Shown piece by piece: positions 43,101 to 54,304 of a DNA stretch of 64,000 nt (its first letter is position 1; every line of letters begins with the position of its first letter). The position numbers were made by a program, and so were the translations under genes. The stretch comes from Steinernema hermaphroditum. Taxonomy: Eukaryota; Nematoda; Chromadorea; Rhabditida; Steinernematidae. A model generated the notes under the pieces. The model worked only from the letters and a program-made list of their open reading frames with translations, ran no database searches and was not told where the DNA came from. The stretch lies in the NCBI GenBank assembly GCA_030435675.1, contig CM059623.1, positions 4,676,012-4,740,011 on the forward strand, in the 5' to 3' direction.

Positions 43101-46100
43101 GATGGCTGCCTTGACAGCGCTCGTCGAGATCACGATGCAGTCGATCTTGATCTCGCTGAAAAAACTCCTTCTGAAGGGGTTCCGCCACGAACTGACCTTG
43201 GCAACTTCTCCGCCTCCCTTCCCTTCGCCTTCACCAGTTTCAGATGGTCGCCCCAGTCCGAAGCTCTCTTGAACTTCTCGTCGATGAGACCCTCGAGATC
43301 CACTTGGCCGAGGACCACCCAGTCCTAAAGATCTTACTGAAGGTCATCCACGATCAACCGTATACCTTGAAGGGTTTCTCGACCTCTGCGACGCGGTCGA
43401 AGAGTTGTTCCGCTTTCGCGAAAAGCGCCTCGAAGCGCGTCGCGTTCCGCTCGACCATCGATGCGAAGAGTTTATTCGTCTACAGTACCCCTTGCAGCCT
43501 CCTTAGATCCACCCGCACTTACAGAACCGTTCTCGTCCTCCTTCTTGTCGTTTTCTTGGACCCCTCTGAACTTGAAGGGGATGCTTAAGAAAGAACGCAT
43601 CTGTCGGTAGTACTGCACGCGGATCTCTTCGAGGGGTGGTCTCAGCTGGAGGCGTTCTTCCCTAAAATCACTCTTCTGACACCGTCCAGTAAAAGAAGAT
43701 GTCAGCTTTATATGAAGATGGACCTACCTGAAGAAGAGCTGCGCATGGATCGGAGCGATTTGTGTGTGGAGACTCTCGATGCCCCAACGGTACTGTAGCT
43801 GCAGGGCCTTGTAAAGCTGTCGATCCCAGTGGATCTCCCAGGGCCTCATGTTCGTCCTCGAGCCGAGGACGCGCTCCTCCTCGGCGAATCGGCTCCGGAC
43901 CACCTTCAGCGCCTTCGCCCACTTCTCCGAGTCCTTAGCCAGGTCCGCCACCATCAGACCCTTTACGATGTCGACGATCTCTGAATGCACTTTCCGCAGT
44001 TTCCTGAAAATTCCCTTGAGTGTGCACCCCTGTAGGCGCCTTCGCCACCTGTTATGCGTGGTCAGTTTCTCAGCCGCTTTGTGGAGCTTGTCGATAAACT
44101 CTTTCAGCTTCTTCGGGTCGTTCCAGGTTACGGTAGTGCCCTCCGCCCCTCTGTCGCCCTTCTTTGAAGGAATAACGAGACGCTCGAAGGCGACCGCTTC
44201 GTCGAGGAGCATTGCCTGCTGACAAGGAAGCATCTGCTGCTCGATGGTGTTGTAGAAGTGCGCCACCTGCAGAGATTACGGTAGATGGAGTTCTCTTTGG
44301 CGTGTCTTGCCTGTTTCAGTAAGATTCCGTTCTGATAGAACTCGTCTCCGACCTTGACGCAGTTGAGAATCCTCTGCGGGATGGTGAATCCCATGGAGGA
44401 GAGTTGTCGGACCTCTCGGAGGAGACGGACGAGACGGTCGCTGTAGCTGACACGGAGGAATCCGTCGCGCGCGTCGATCTCCATAAGACGTCCTGTGGTC
44501 TCTAGAGCCAGCCCGGAGGCCGGGTCGTCCATCTGGCTCTCCACTTCTTGGCACCTAGAAGCAAAGTCCACCAACTGATCTTGTGACTGATCACCCTGAC
44601 CATTGATCATACTGTAGTGATTCGCTGCCGCTGAGTTCCTTCAGAAAGTCGTCGAGACGAGCTTTGAAGGAGGTGAACGAAGAGAGGTCGTTGAGGAGTT
44701 GATTCGAAATCGACCTTATGAGTTCCATCTGAAAGGAGATGTCCTCCAGCTCTCGGCATCCGATCAGACCTGTTTGACGTAGCGCCGAATCCAGATGATC
44801 TTCGCCGCGATGTCCGTCAAGAAGCGCCCCGTTTCGAAGTGTCCCGTGGCCCGTTGGCCCCACTCTTTCCTCCTTAGATTCACGTGGTCCGAAAAGCGAT
44901 TTAAAAGATGCTCCCGTTCGGCGAGGATTTGTGATTTCACTTTTGGACGATCGAGGAAGTGTTTGTACTTGGAGATCTCGTTCAGAAGCTGGAGAAGCTG
45001 ACTGCCAAAGGGTTACAGTATTCCCACTTACGACGCTGATCTCGAGCTTGCTGGAGACAAATCGACTCTTGAGGACGGGGATGGCGCGGAAGACGAGCGG
45101 CTCGATAGCCTTCTCGGCCGCCTGGACCCTTGACTGCCACTGCGCGTCCGCCTGGGTGTTCGCCACCCCGAAGGGAGCGAAATCGCTCATGGCGACGTCT
45201 ATCAGCGCCTCCACTTCGCTTCTCAGGGAGTCTTCCTTCAGAAGCACCCCCAGCTCGACGCTCAGGGTCCTCAGCCGAAGGATCTCGGAAATTCTGACTC
45301 GGAAGGCGCCGAGGAAGTCCATCGAGAGCGGTGCCCCCTTCCACTCGTGCATGTAGTTCCTCGGCCACGCGGATTCCGTCAGCGTCTTCACGGTGAAGAG
45401 CCACTGATCGCAGAGAGAAAGCGCCGATTTGAGGTCGACGACGGCCTCTGGGTTCGTCCACAGCGTCTCAGGGAGCTTCTTCGAGATTATATCCATCAGC
45501 CACACACCTGAAAGGAGCTCCATGGATACTGTAGGATCATTCCGGGTACCTATGGCTCGAAGTAGCTGTTTCATGCGGTTCTGGGGATAGGGCTGGTCGG
45601 CATTCCAGAGGGCCTCGACCGAATCTTCGGCGACGTCGAGTATCTCGGCGACCTCCTCGATCTTCGCGTTCTCCGCGACGCTCCACTGTTCGAAGAAGGG
45701 CACTAGGCAGTCCCAATACTCGGAGCCTCCAGAAGTCGACTTCGACTTCCAGAAGCGGAACTCATCGGCGAGAGAGGCGACGCCCTCGGCGATGCCACCA
45801 TCGGCACGCACCACCCTGACGGCGAGGTTTTCCTCGAGTTCGGTGACGAGACTCGCGAGGAGACCGTCTTCGGGCTTCGCGTCGGCGCCATTCTCGACGA
45901 CCGCTTTGCTGAAGACCTGCTGGATGGTGCCCAGAAGGGTCTCTCGGGCGTCGCCGTGGCTCGTGAGGACGGAGACCTCCTTGCGGAAGGACTCCTGGTC
46001 TAGGGGAGAGGGCTGCCCCTTGTAGAAGATGACGCGGAAGAGGACGGAGCGTTTGAGGCGAATCTCGTTGGAGACGTCGACGTGCCCCTTCTGAAAGGAG

Positions 46101-46300
46101 TCCATGGGTGAATCCTTGTATGGCCCCACCTGATCGTTTCTGGAGAGAACAAGGGTCATCGCGTTGCCGTCGACAAACTTGTAGATCGCCTGGGCATTCG
46201 GGATCTTCTCTTCGGTGAGATTCAGCGAGAGAATATAGGAGGCGACGCGAAGGAGAAAGTTGACCCGAGGGTCCTTCTCCGTCTTCTCCTTGTCGCCCAT
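31108..46300 (-). CDS. DYNC2H1/che-3: Cytoplasmic dynein-2 heavy chain (intraflagellar transport motor)
   Basis: Many exons with short introns run from the ATG at 46300 ([10 protein letters not shown]) to the TGA at 31108. Seen in order: the tail (start to about 43 kb); linker with FWGRG-like LEPIFGRG (about 41.5 kb); AAA1 GPAGTGKTE (about 40.3 kb) with NCDEGID and [13 protein letters not shown]2 GPSGSGKST (about 39.3 kb) and [12 protein letters not shown]3 GPDGCGKE (about 38.3 kb); AAA4 [12 protein letters not shown] (about 37.1 kb) and VIEDYQ; the coiled-coil stalk and microtubule-binding region (36.1-35 kb); AAA5-AAA6 (34.9-32 kb); and the C-terminal domain ending [12 protein letters not shown]. 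The order and motifs follow dynein-2, not dynein-1. The motor returns IFT trains from cilium tips; in worms it acts in ciliated sensory neurons. Exact exon ends were not all traced. Confidence 0.95.
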
Positions 46301-46644
46301 TTCTGCACTTCAATGTCCGAAATAGAACGGATATGCCATTCGACGGGCTGGAAGCGCACCAACCTAATCGCCTCTTTTGGCCTCTTGTCTCCGCAGCGAC
46401 CGTTTCCATGGTAAACGCTCCCGCTGACCCCAAAGGCGCTGCGAAAGGGAGACCCTTTGGCGACCGAACTAGGCGGGATGTGGGAATTATCGGAGGCAAT
46501 TGACAGCGGTGGCCAAGGCGACCACTCGAGGTCAGAGAGGTCATATGCGAATTTCGGTCTGTTCTCTTTTCTAGATGTTTCTCCAGCAGGAGCAGTTGAA
46601 CATTCACTGTGGAGTTCCTCGTGTCTGCAGTTTACACATTTCTC
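46301..46644. other. Divergent spacer between the dynein gene and U4 snRNA
   Basis: About 430 bp separate the dynein start (minus) from the U4 start (plus), so both promoters must lie here. A long minus-strand open frame (46222-46758) crosses the U4 gene and is not credible as a protein. Confidence 0.45.
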
Positions 46645-46728
46645 TGCCTTCTCTGCCTCCGACCGGTCGCACCGATGACCGTAGACAGTCTCATCTGCAT
46701 GGGGTGGCGGTGGAGAGGCGGTGAGGTC
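46645..46728 (+). promoter_or_regulatory. Probable snRNA promoter (proximal sequence element region)
   Basis: About 80 bp directly upstream of U4, including CCGACCGGTCGCACC and CTCATCTGCATGGGGTGG, are almost the same upstream of the damaged U4 copy at 1081. The -50 to -70 zone is where snRNA genes carry their proximal sequence element. The shared sequence may simply have been copied along, so function is inferred from position. Confidence 0.5.
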
Positions 46729-46870
46729 AGCTTTGCGCAGAGGCGATAACGTGACCAATGAGGCTCAGCCGAGGTGCGTTTATTGCTGGTTGAAAACTTT
46801 CACCCAATTGCCCGCCACAGACTCTGAAACACGAGTTCTGTAGGCAATTTTTGGAAACCCCTAGGGGTTA
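46729..46870 (+). ncRNA. U4: U4 spliceosomal snRNA
   Basis: About 142 nt starting AGCTTTGCGCAG, as U4 does. It carries the kink-turn 5' stem-loop (CCAATGAGG ... CCGAGG) bound by the 15.5K protein, the U6-pairing stem I region (TTATTGCTGGTTGAAAACTTT), a central stem-loop, the Sm site AATTTTTGG, and a terminal stem AACCCCTAGGGGTT. U4 pairs with U6 in the tri-snRNP and is unwound during spliceosome activation. The intact 5' end distinguishes it from the copy at 1081-1213. Confidence 0.93.
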
Positions 46871-47026
46871 ATAGTTGTCTATCTTGCAGCGCAAGGTTCT
46901 TGGCCATCTGTGTCGAGCTTAACATCAGAGTGGCGTGTTTTTTTTTTTCAAAATATCAGTGAGCTATGCAGTTTCGTTGTCCGATGTGCATTTGATATAT
47001 TTTTATAATGCATCTTTTTAATGTGT

Positions 47027-48199
47027 TCAGTTTACAGTTCTTTCTATATGAAAAAGCCTTATTTTCTCCGACTCCCTATCAACATTCTTCACATGTAGTT
47101 GACATCTTGAGAAGTTCGGCTGGAAGTGGGTGATTCGGTGGATCACGCAGTCCGCTACTTCGCTCTTCGATATGTCCGATTCGTGCATTTCTCGAGGCGG
47201 GCTGCTGAATTCGTCGTCGTTCTCGTACAAATGGTCTCCTGGGAGAATCTCTGAACGGAAGCCGCGCATGAGCAAGTGAGGGGGGATGCTTTACCATAAG
47301 TCTTCCTGGGATCTTCTTTTGGAATTATTAGCTGAGGACACATTTTGTAGGGATTACACATCGCCGATAATCGATTGAAGCGAGTATTTAGAAGGCGGGT
47401 CAGTTCATAGTACTGCGGAGGAGCTAAAATTCCGCGTTTGCCTATAGCATGCATTTTTGAACGCATTTGTTGGTGATGAGAATACCTTTCTCGGCGCCTT
47501 TCTCTAGAATCGTTTTTGGAGTCACCCACTTCCACCCGGACATCTCCTTATCGCACATGTCCACCTCGATTTCCCTGTCCACGGGGATCACGAAGAAAAC
47601 GGTGTCAAAGCGCTGCGTGTAGGTAGAAGGAGTGAGCCAATTGGACCAGGGCTGAAGGGAGTGGAGATCGAGCCTGTAGTCAGTGAAGAATTCGTGGAAT
47701 TTGGACGGATCTTCGCGGATCTGCAAGAAGTTTAGTTAAATCGACGTTCGTAGTTTATATACCTTTTCCCTCCAGCGCCTTAGCCGTTTGTCTTTCGAAG
47801 TTGTGAGCACAGTTTTCCCTGCTAGGTTGTCGTCGACGACCATCAGAATCCCCGTTTCCTCGAAAAGTTCTCTCAGAGCGGCCACACGAAGTGGAAAATC
47901 GTTCTTGAAGCCCCGAATCGAGATAGGTTGATCCTTGACAAACGAGAAGTTGGTCTTCTCGATAGGAAACTGGTCATCGATCTGAAATGAACAGTTTCAG
48001 GCGAGCAACAGGGCAGGAAGAACCTTATCTTCGACGATTCCTCCCGGAAACACATACATATTGGGCATAAACTTCGCCGATCCGCCTCGACGCAGTAGAA
48101 GAACATTACGGAGGGTTTTATGGACTGAAACTGGCTTATGTCTTGGTTAATAACCGGAGACTCACAAAGGATTGTACTTGCCGCCGTCCGCCACTTCAT
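47027..48199 (-). CDS. Nudix hydrolase, NUDT19-like, paralogue 2
   Basis: Six exons (48166-48199, 48024-48124, 47763-47981, 47486-47720, 47295-47423, 47027-47250) give 313 residues starting MKWRTAASTIL. They include PNMYVFPGGIVE and RELFEETGIL with the Nudix glutamates. Domain layout and exon phases equal those of paralogues 1 and 3; exon 4 has the same length (235 bp) as in paralogue 1. The C-terminus ends ERTVN, which is not a PTS1 signal, so it may act outside peroxisomes. It begins only 102 bp after the stop of paralogue 3, a spacing typical of nematode operons, so it may be trans-spliced. Likely a CoA or acyl-CoA diphosphatase; the substrate is inferred from family. Confidence 0.92.
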
Positions 48200-48301
48200 T
48201 TTAGTCAGTGAAAAAAGACATGAAAAACACTCTCTCTTCAACAAATCGATCGATGTGTCCTCCGCCTGTTTACAGATCGATAAAAAGCGAAAACAAGGGC
48301 T

Positions 48302-49465
48302 TTATAATCGACTTTTGGACACTTTAGACAAAAGCTTTATCTTATGAGGCGCTTTTTCTGTGTTCTTCAACAAGATTCGGTTGTTCTTGAAGCCGGGCAC
48401 CTCGCTGATGACCCTGTGGATCACCGAATCCGGCGTTCCTGCCCTTTTGACTTCTTCTGCAGTCATGATTCTGATCGGCTCGGCGTCTTCAGAGTCGTCG
48501 TACAGAATGTCGCCAGGGAGAATGGCTAAATGAAAAGTTGAGGCGATGAAGGAGTGGTGTGGATTACAATATTCAACTCCTGGAACGTCTTCCAAGAAGA
48601 TCGGCTGAGGAAGAATCCTCGTTGGAACCATCATCTCGGCAAGACAGCTGCTCGGAGTCCTGCTTAGCCGATAGAGCTCGTAGAACTGAGGAGGAGCCAC
48701 TTCTATTCGACTCTCTGAAGAACGACATTCAGAGATTTCTTTGGAGAGCTCGTTCGCTACCTGACCCAATCAGGAACTCCGGAGCCGCCCATATCCAATC
48801 GGACATCTCTTTGTTGCAGAGATCGACCGGAAGCTCGCTGTCGACGCGAAAGACAAAGAAGAGAGTGTCGAAGCGGGTGGGCAACGTCGGGGGAGTGAGC
48901 CACTCCGACCAAGGATATAAGCTTCCCACATCCAGCTTCATTCCTTCGGGGAGTCTTCTGAAGATCTGAGGCTTCTCCCGAACCTAAAAGATCGACTAAC
49001 CAAGAAGCACTTCGCCTAATACATACCTGATCTCTGAACCCCTTTAGATTCTCGTCCTCCAGCGTCGTCAGAACCCGGTTCTGCCCCTCCTGCTGCACCA
49101 GAAGAAGCCCGGTCTCTTCGAACAGCTCTCGAAGTGCCGCAATTCTGAACGCATAATCCGACTCAAATCCCTCCACGTTTGTTGTCGTCAAAATTGAGTC
49201 GACATTCGTCTTCTCCTTTGGGAAGTCTCCGTCCTCCTGCATACGGTAGATCACTTAGAGCTACGACAGTGAACTCACCTGCTCCAGAACGCCTCCGGGG
49301 AAAACGAAGAGATTGGGCATGAAACGCGCCGTGCTCCCTCTCTGCAGCATCAGAACTGTCCTATCCGTTGTGTTAACTGCAAGTCCAGTATAAGAGGCAG
49401 GCCCGAAACCGGCGCTTACAGAGAATCGTCGTAGCTGCCGGGCGCCAATTCCTCTTCGTAGCCAT
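48302..49465 (-). CDS. Nudix hydrolase, NUDT19-like, paralogue 3, with peroxisomal targeting signal
   Basis: Six exons (49420-49465, 49279-49376, 49027-49236, 48761-48983, 48568-48714, 48302-48525) give 315 residues starting MATKRNWRPAATTIL. PNLFVFPGG and RELFEETGLLL mark the Nudix fold with the NUDT19-type insertion between them. The protein ends SKSRL; SRL is an accepted PTS1 tripeptide, so this paralogue should enter peroxisomes, where NUDT19 enzymes trim CoA and acyl-CoAs. The other two paralogues lack such an ending. The start is confirmed by the conserved RPAATTIL block right before the first splice site. Confidence 0.92.
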
Positions 49466-49849
49466 CTGTGCTGGAATGTGTCACCTTGCGAACATCGTCT
49501 GTAAATGTCTTCACTCGTAGTCTAGTCTGTAGCCAAATCAGACAGTCTCGTGCGCGCGAGAGGCTCCAATCGACGTGTGTGGGCGACGCGCCTTTCGACG
49601 TGAGACATTTTCGAAGTGTTTTGTTTGTGCCGCCAAGAAGTTGCACAGCTTTTGGAGAGATTCGGCGTGGTGCGCAGTTATGTGACGACTGCTTGGCCTT
49701 TTTGCAGCTTATTTCCATGGTTTAGAGCAGTAAACTCTAGGTGAAGTAAAGTGTGGCATTACGAACTCGAGTCGTAAAAAGCGATGCGATCTTTCGATAT
49801 ACGTGGTGTGGATCCATATCTTGTTTACAGCCACATCTGATCATTCCAG
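49466..49849. other. Divergent promoter spacer between Nudix paralogue 3 and PRP28
   Basis: 384 bp separating two divergent gene starts. No other feature recognised. Confidence 0.45.
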
Positions 49850-52271
49850 ATGACAACAACAGCAAAGCCCGAACCGCTCGCCATCGACGAGCTCTATGCG
49901 AAGAAAAAGGAAGAAGCCGAGGCGGAAGCGAAGGTGTGTCTTAGCCTTCTTTTCGAAAGGTGAGGGGCGGTTAAATGAAAACTTCTTTCAGACCTTTCCC
50001 TTGAAATCAGCTGAATGTTTTTGATTTTCCGGCCAACCGCCCCTCCACCCGACACTCACCTCGGTTGCGGATTTTCTGATGCTGCTCTTTTTCAGCCTAA
50101 GTTCCTGAGCAAAGCTGAGCGACAAGCGCTGGCGATCAAGCGCCGCGAAGAAGAAGTCGCCAAGCAGCGCGCACTCCAAAAAGAAACCGAAGAAAAGCGC
50201 GATGCCTTTATACGCGAAGCCAAGAAAGAAATGAGGGAGACCAGGAATACTAGGGATTCAAGGGACACAAGGGACCGTGATCGAGAACACCGTGATCGGC
50301 GTGACAGAGAAAGGGATCGCGATCGCCGCCGCCGAAGCCGTAGCAGAAGTCGCAGCCCTCGCCGACGTAGTCGAAGCCCTCGGGATCGCGATCGAGGTGA
50401 CTCTACGAGAGAGCGAGGCGAGGAACGGGACACTGAACGCGCCGTCGACGCCATAAAGCAACGCTACTTGGGAGCTCAGAAGGAGAAGAGAAAGCGAGGA
50501 CGCCGACTCCACGAGCGCAAGTTCATTTTCGATTGGGATGTCGGCGAGGATACGTCGAACGACTACGACAAGCTGTACAGGGAGCGTCATGAGGTCCAGT
50601 TCTTTGGCCGTGGTGCAATCGCCGGAATGGACATCAATACGCAGAAGAAGGAGAAGGCCCAGTTCTATAGCACCTTGATGGAAGAGCGTCGCACGAAAGA
50701 AGAGAAAGAGCAGGAAGATCACCGCCAAGAACTCCTCAGAAAGAAACAGAAGAAGGAAGAGTGGGACGACCGTCACTGGAAGCAGAAGAGCTTGGATGAA
50801 ATGCAGGACCGCGATTGGCGTATCTTCAGAGAAGATTTCAATATCACCATCAAGGGAGGCAAGCTACCGAAGCCAATTCGTTACTGGGCTGAAGCGGGAC
50901 TGCCAAAAGAAGTTGTTGATGTTATTTTCAAAGTCGGATATAAGGTTGGAACCTCTGCAGCTTGAACTCTTCTAATTAATTAATTTAGGAACCCACTCCA
51001 ATTCAGAGGCAGGCAATTCCGATCGGCTTGCAGAACCGCGATATCATCGGTGTCGCTGAGACTGGTTCCGGTAAAACGGCGGCCTTCCTCATCCCCCTGT
51101 TGGTGTGGATCACGTCGTTGCCGAAGATGGAGCGCCAGCAAGACTACGATCAAGGACCGTACGCCATCATCATGGCTCCAACGCGTGAATTGGCGCAGCA
51201 GATTGAGGAAGAAACAAACAAGTTCGGCGAACTTCTTGGGATCAAGACGGTCTCAGTCATCGGAGGTGCTTCTCGCGAGGAGCAAGGAATGAAGCTCCGT
51301 TTGGGTGTCCAGGTCGTCATCGCTACGCCAGGTCGTCTTCTCGATGTCCTGGAAAACCGATACCTATCTCTGGATCAGTGTACATACGTGATTCTTGACG
51401 AAGCCGATCGTATGTTGGACATGGGTTTCGAGCCCGAAGTGCAAAAGGTCCTCGAGTACATTCCGGTCACGAATCTGAAACCCGACACTGAAGACGCCGA
51501 GAACGAGAGTATGCTAATGGAGAACTTCTATTCGAAGAAGAAGTACCGCCAGACAGTCATGTTTACCGCCACCATGAGCCCGCAGATCGAGCGTCTCGCG
51601 AAGCAGTATCTCCGCCGTCCTGCGAGCGTGTACATCGGATCCATCGGCCGACCTACGGAGAGAATCGAACAGATCGTCATGATGATCAGCGAAGAGCAAA
51701 AACGCAAGAAGCTCGTCGAAGTGCTCGAGAAGTACTTCGAACCTGGCAAGCCGATCATCATTTTCGTCAATCAAAAGAAGGTACGCTTCCTGGAGTTGTA
51801 TTCGCTTCTTAACCGCTTCTGTTTCAGGGTGCTGACTTGCTTGGCAAGGGACTATCGAAGCTCGGCTTCAACCCGGTCGTACTCCACGGTGGTAAAGGAC
51901 AAGAAGCTCGTGAGTACGCGCTGGCAGCATTGAAGGATGGATCGCGCAACATCTTGGTCGCTACGGATGTGGCGGGTCGTGGTATCGACGTGAAGGACGT
52001 CTCGCTGGTCCTGAACTATGATATGGCCAAGTCGATCGAGGACTACACCCACCGAATTGGACGTACGGGTCGTGCCGGCAAGAAGGGTCGTGCCGTCACC
52101 TTCGCTACCCAAGACGACAAGGACGTTTTCTTCGATCTCAAGCAGTGTCTTGTGGACAGTCCCGTGTCTACGTGCCCACCGGAACTGTCAAACCACCCCG
52201 ATGCGCAGCAGAAGCCCGGAGTCTTCACTGGAGCGAAGAAGCGCCAAGATGAAATGTTGTTCAAGGGTTAA
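49850..52271 (+). CDS. DDX23/PRP28: Spliceosomal DEAD-box helicase PRP28/DDX23
   Basis: Four exons (49850-49933, 50096-50944, 50989-51780, 51828-52271) give 722 residues. The N-terminus is charged, with an Arg/Ser/Asp-rich domain (about residues 95-130, [16 protein letters not shown]). The helicase core has the Q motif ([14 protein letters not shown]), GSGKT (Lys about 340), [16 protein letters not shown] (about 448), [13 protein letters not shown] and HRIGRTGR (about 650). PRP28 helps swap U1 for U6 at the 5' splice site during activation. Most of exon 2 to the end lies in the right arm of the inverted duplication; exon 1 and the first 678 bp of exon 2 lie outside, so this is the only copy with a complete 5' end. 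Confidence 0.95.
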
Positions 52272-52318
52272 TTGTGGAGATGTGTGAATTGTTATTGTTT
52301 TGTCATCCTCTCGTCTTC

Positions 52319-52324
52319 ATTAAA
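52319..52324 (+). terminator. Probable poly(A) signal of PRP28
   Basis: ATTAAA, 48 bp after the TAA at 52269-52271. It is a common variant of AATAAA. Confidence 0.45.
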
Positions 52325-52529
52325 CGTATTTCTGTGTGTTGTCTGTGGAAGTTGAGATGGGCCGGGTTCAGGTTACTTCGGTGCTTCAAATAATGACACG
52401 CGGAATCGCTGGGTAGACAGTCTACAGTTTGCGGTAGACGAGAGTGATGAGCGGGTATTATTTGTCTGTCAGTCTGTCTACTGTCGTGGTCTGCGGGCGT
52501 AGTCTGTCTGGCAGCAATGTTTTTCCAGT

Positions 52530-52602
52530 GATCTCGTGGTGTAGTGGTTATCACATCTGTCTAACACACAGAAGGCCGGCGGTTCGAGCCCGCCCGAGAT
52601 CA
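52530..52602 (+). tRNA. tRNA-Val (anticodon AAC)
   Basis: 73 nt, identical to the copy at 25638-25710 in the opposite arm. Complete cloverleaf with acceptor GATCTCG/CGAGATC, anticodon loop CTAACAC and T-loop TTCGAGC. It is followed by a T-run (CTTTTTC) about 5 bp downstream, suitable as RNA polymerase III terminator. Confidence 0.96.
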
Positions 52603-54304
52603 AAGCTTTTTCTCTCTCACGTTGTTTTTGGAAATGACACTCAGTCGTGCTCCACCGAAGGCGTGCACTCGAAAAACGGAAGCGCTTCATCGTGCGTGGC
52701 GTTCCATTCGTCACTTCCGCTTGCAACGACCCCACATAAGTCGCTAGCCCCTCTAGATCTCGTTCACCCTTCTCAATTCGGCAATTATAAAAATGCGCAT
52801 GCATGTCATAGTCTCCGTCAATATCCGTCCACGCGTGCTCTTCGAAAGCCACGATAACGAGCTTATGTTAATCATCCTAATAGAGTCCATCTGAGCGCCG
52901 CACTTCTCAGCCATTCCGACGTTGGATTTGGGAAACGCCTCTCCGGGAAATGAGGGCGTTTGGGGCCTTTGCAGAAAATTGCTTCGGTTTCTTTTCGTGT
53001 CTTCTTGTGCCGTCGCCCGGATTCCGAGGGAATGTCGCCAATTGTGGAGTCGATTATGCCATCACTTCACTGCTTCCTTCACATTCAATCCCTCCTAGGA
53101 TCCAAGTGATTCCTATCTCATCACGACTGTTTATTCCAAGATGCATCACTCAATCATCGCTCACTTCCAATCGACTTCCCTTTCATCGCCCCTCGGCAGA
53201 TCGGCCAAAAGACCCTCGTTTAATCTACTTTTCGGACTCCGCAGACGACTCCTCTGTTGCCAATCGGCCGTCGCCGCGATGTTTACACTTTGCCTGGACT
53301 CTTTCGCGGAGGTTGCTCGTCGAAGGAACAGAAAGTCGTCAGCCGACTTTTAAAGATCTGCCAGACGGTGGGCAAACAGGCCTTGAACATGCAAAGGCTG
53401 ATCTTTTGTACTCAGGGAAAGGGAAACACTTCCTGTGCAAACAACAGGTGGACAAAGTCTAGCTCTTGATTTGTTGGTCCATGAGTAGTTTTAGTGTTGC
53501 GTTTTTGAATCGAAATGAGATCGTAAACATAATATTAGCGTGTATTACAGATTTGTAGATTTGTGTATTTGTCTACGCTATTTATCTGCGTTTTGCTAGC
53601 CTTTGAAAAACTTTTTATACGAATACTTCCGAAACACAAGCACATACTGTATATCGACTGAACGTGAACAAGAAAGACAAGAACCTCGAATATTCAAAGC
53701 CTGGCGAGAGATCGCCACGAGGGAACGATCTTCCATCCATTCGAGTCATGTTTGTCCCTTCAAGTGTGAACATGTGTGTCGACTTTCACGCATATTCGGT
53801 ACACATGGACCTAGTGTCGACATGACTCTTCCTACGAATCCCTCATAGCTCGAATAGGAGCTGAGCAAGCACGCATCTATCCTATGTTCCTCCTCCATTT
53901 CCCCTTCGAAAACAAGTTGTCGTGCTGTTCATCTTGTCGATCTCCGAAAGGAAAATCCCCGGAATTCTGGTTTCTACAGAGCTGCGGCGCGGAACGGCGG
54001 CAATGTTGCTTTGGATTATGTTTAGTCTGGTGTCAGTCGCTCTTAGAGATCAACAAAAATACACGTGGTGTTCTGGGATCAGCTCGAGCTGGTAACTTTG
54101 ATCGACATTTCACAGACCTTCACCTTCAACCACCTAAGTCCCCGGGGTAAGAACCCTTCGTTTTCGCTGTGTACCGTATCCTTTTTGTTGACCTGAAAAC
54201 AACGTGCAACACATGTCCTTGACTTTAAGGTCTGCACTTTTAGTGCAGTTCCACTTTGTGAGATTGTGCTGCACCAGGGTTCCATAATGTCATACTTCTT
54301 GTGC
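52603..54304. other. Unassigned part of the right arm
   Basis: Contains a 170-codon frame (52950-53462) and shorter ones, all mirrored in the left arm. I cannot say whether any is coding. Between 53900 and 54160 a cysteine-rich 88-codon frame is open but lacks a signal I recognise. Confidence 0.3.

Larger units (their letters stand above)
50774..54304. repeat. Right arm of the 3.5-kb inverted duplication
   Basis: Reverse complement of 23943-27469. This arm is contiguous with the intact PRP28 gene, so it is the likely source. It includes the gene's 3' part, its downstream region, tRNA-Val and 1.7 kb of unassigned DNA. It ends at GCTTCTTGTGC-type sequence near 54304, beyond which the two loci share nothing. 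Confidence 0.93.

Noticed and set aside
46222..46758. 178-codon minus-strand frame upstream of the dynein gene
   Set aside because: It runs antisense through the U4 snRNA gene and overlaps the dynein start in another frame; no domain.
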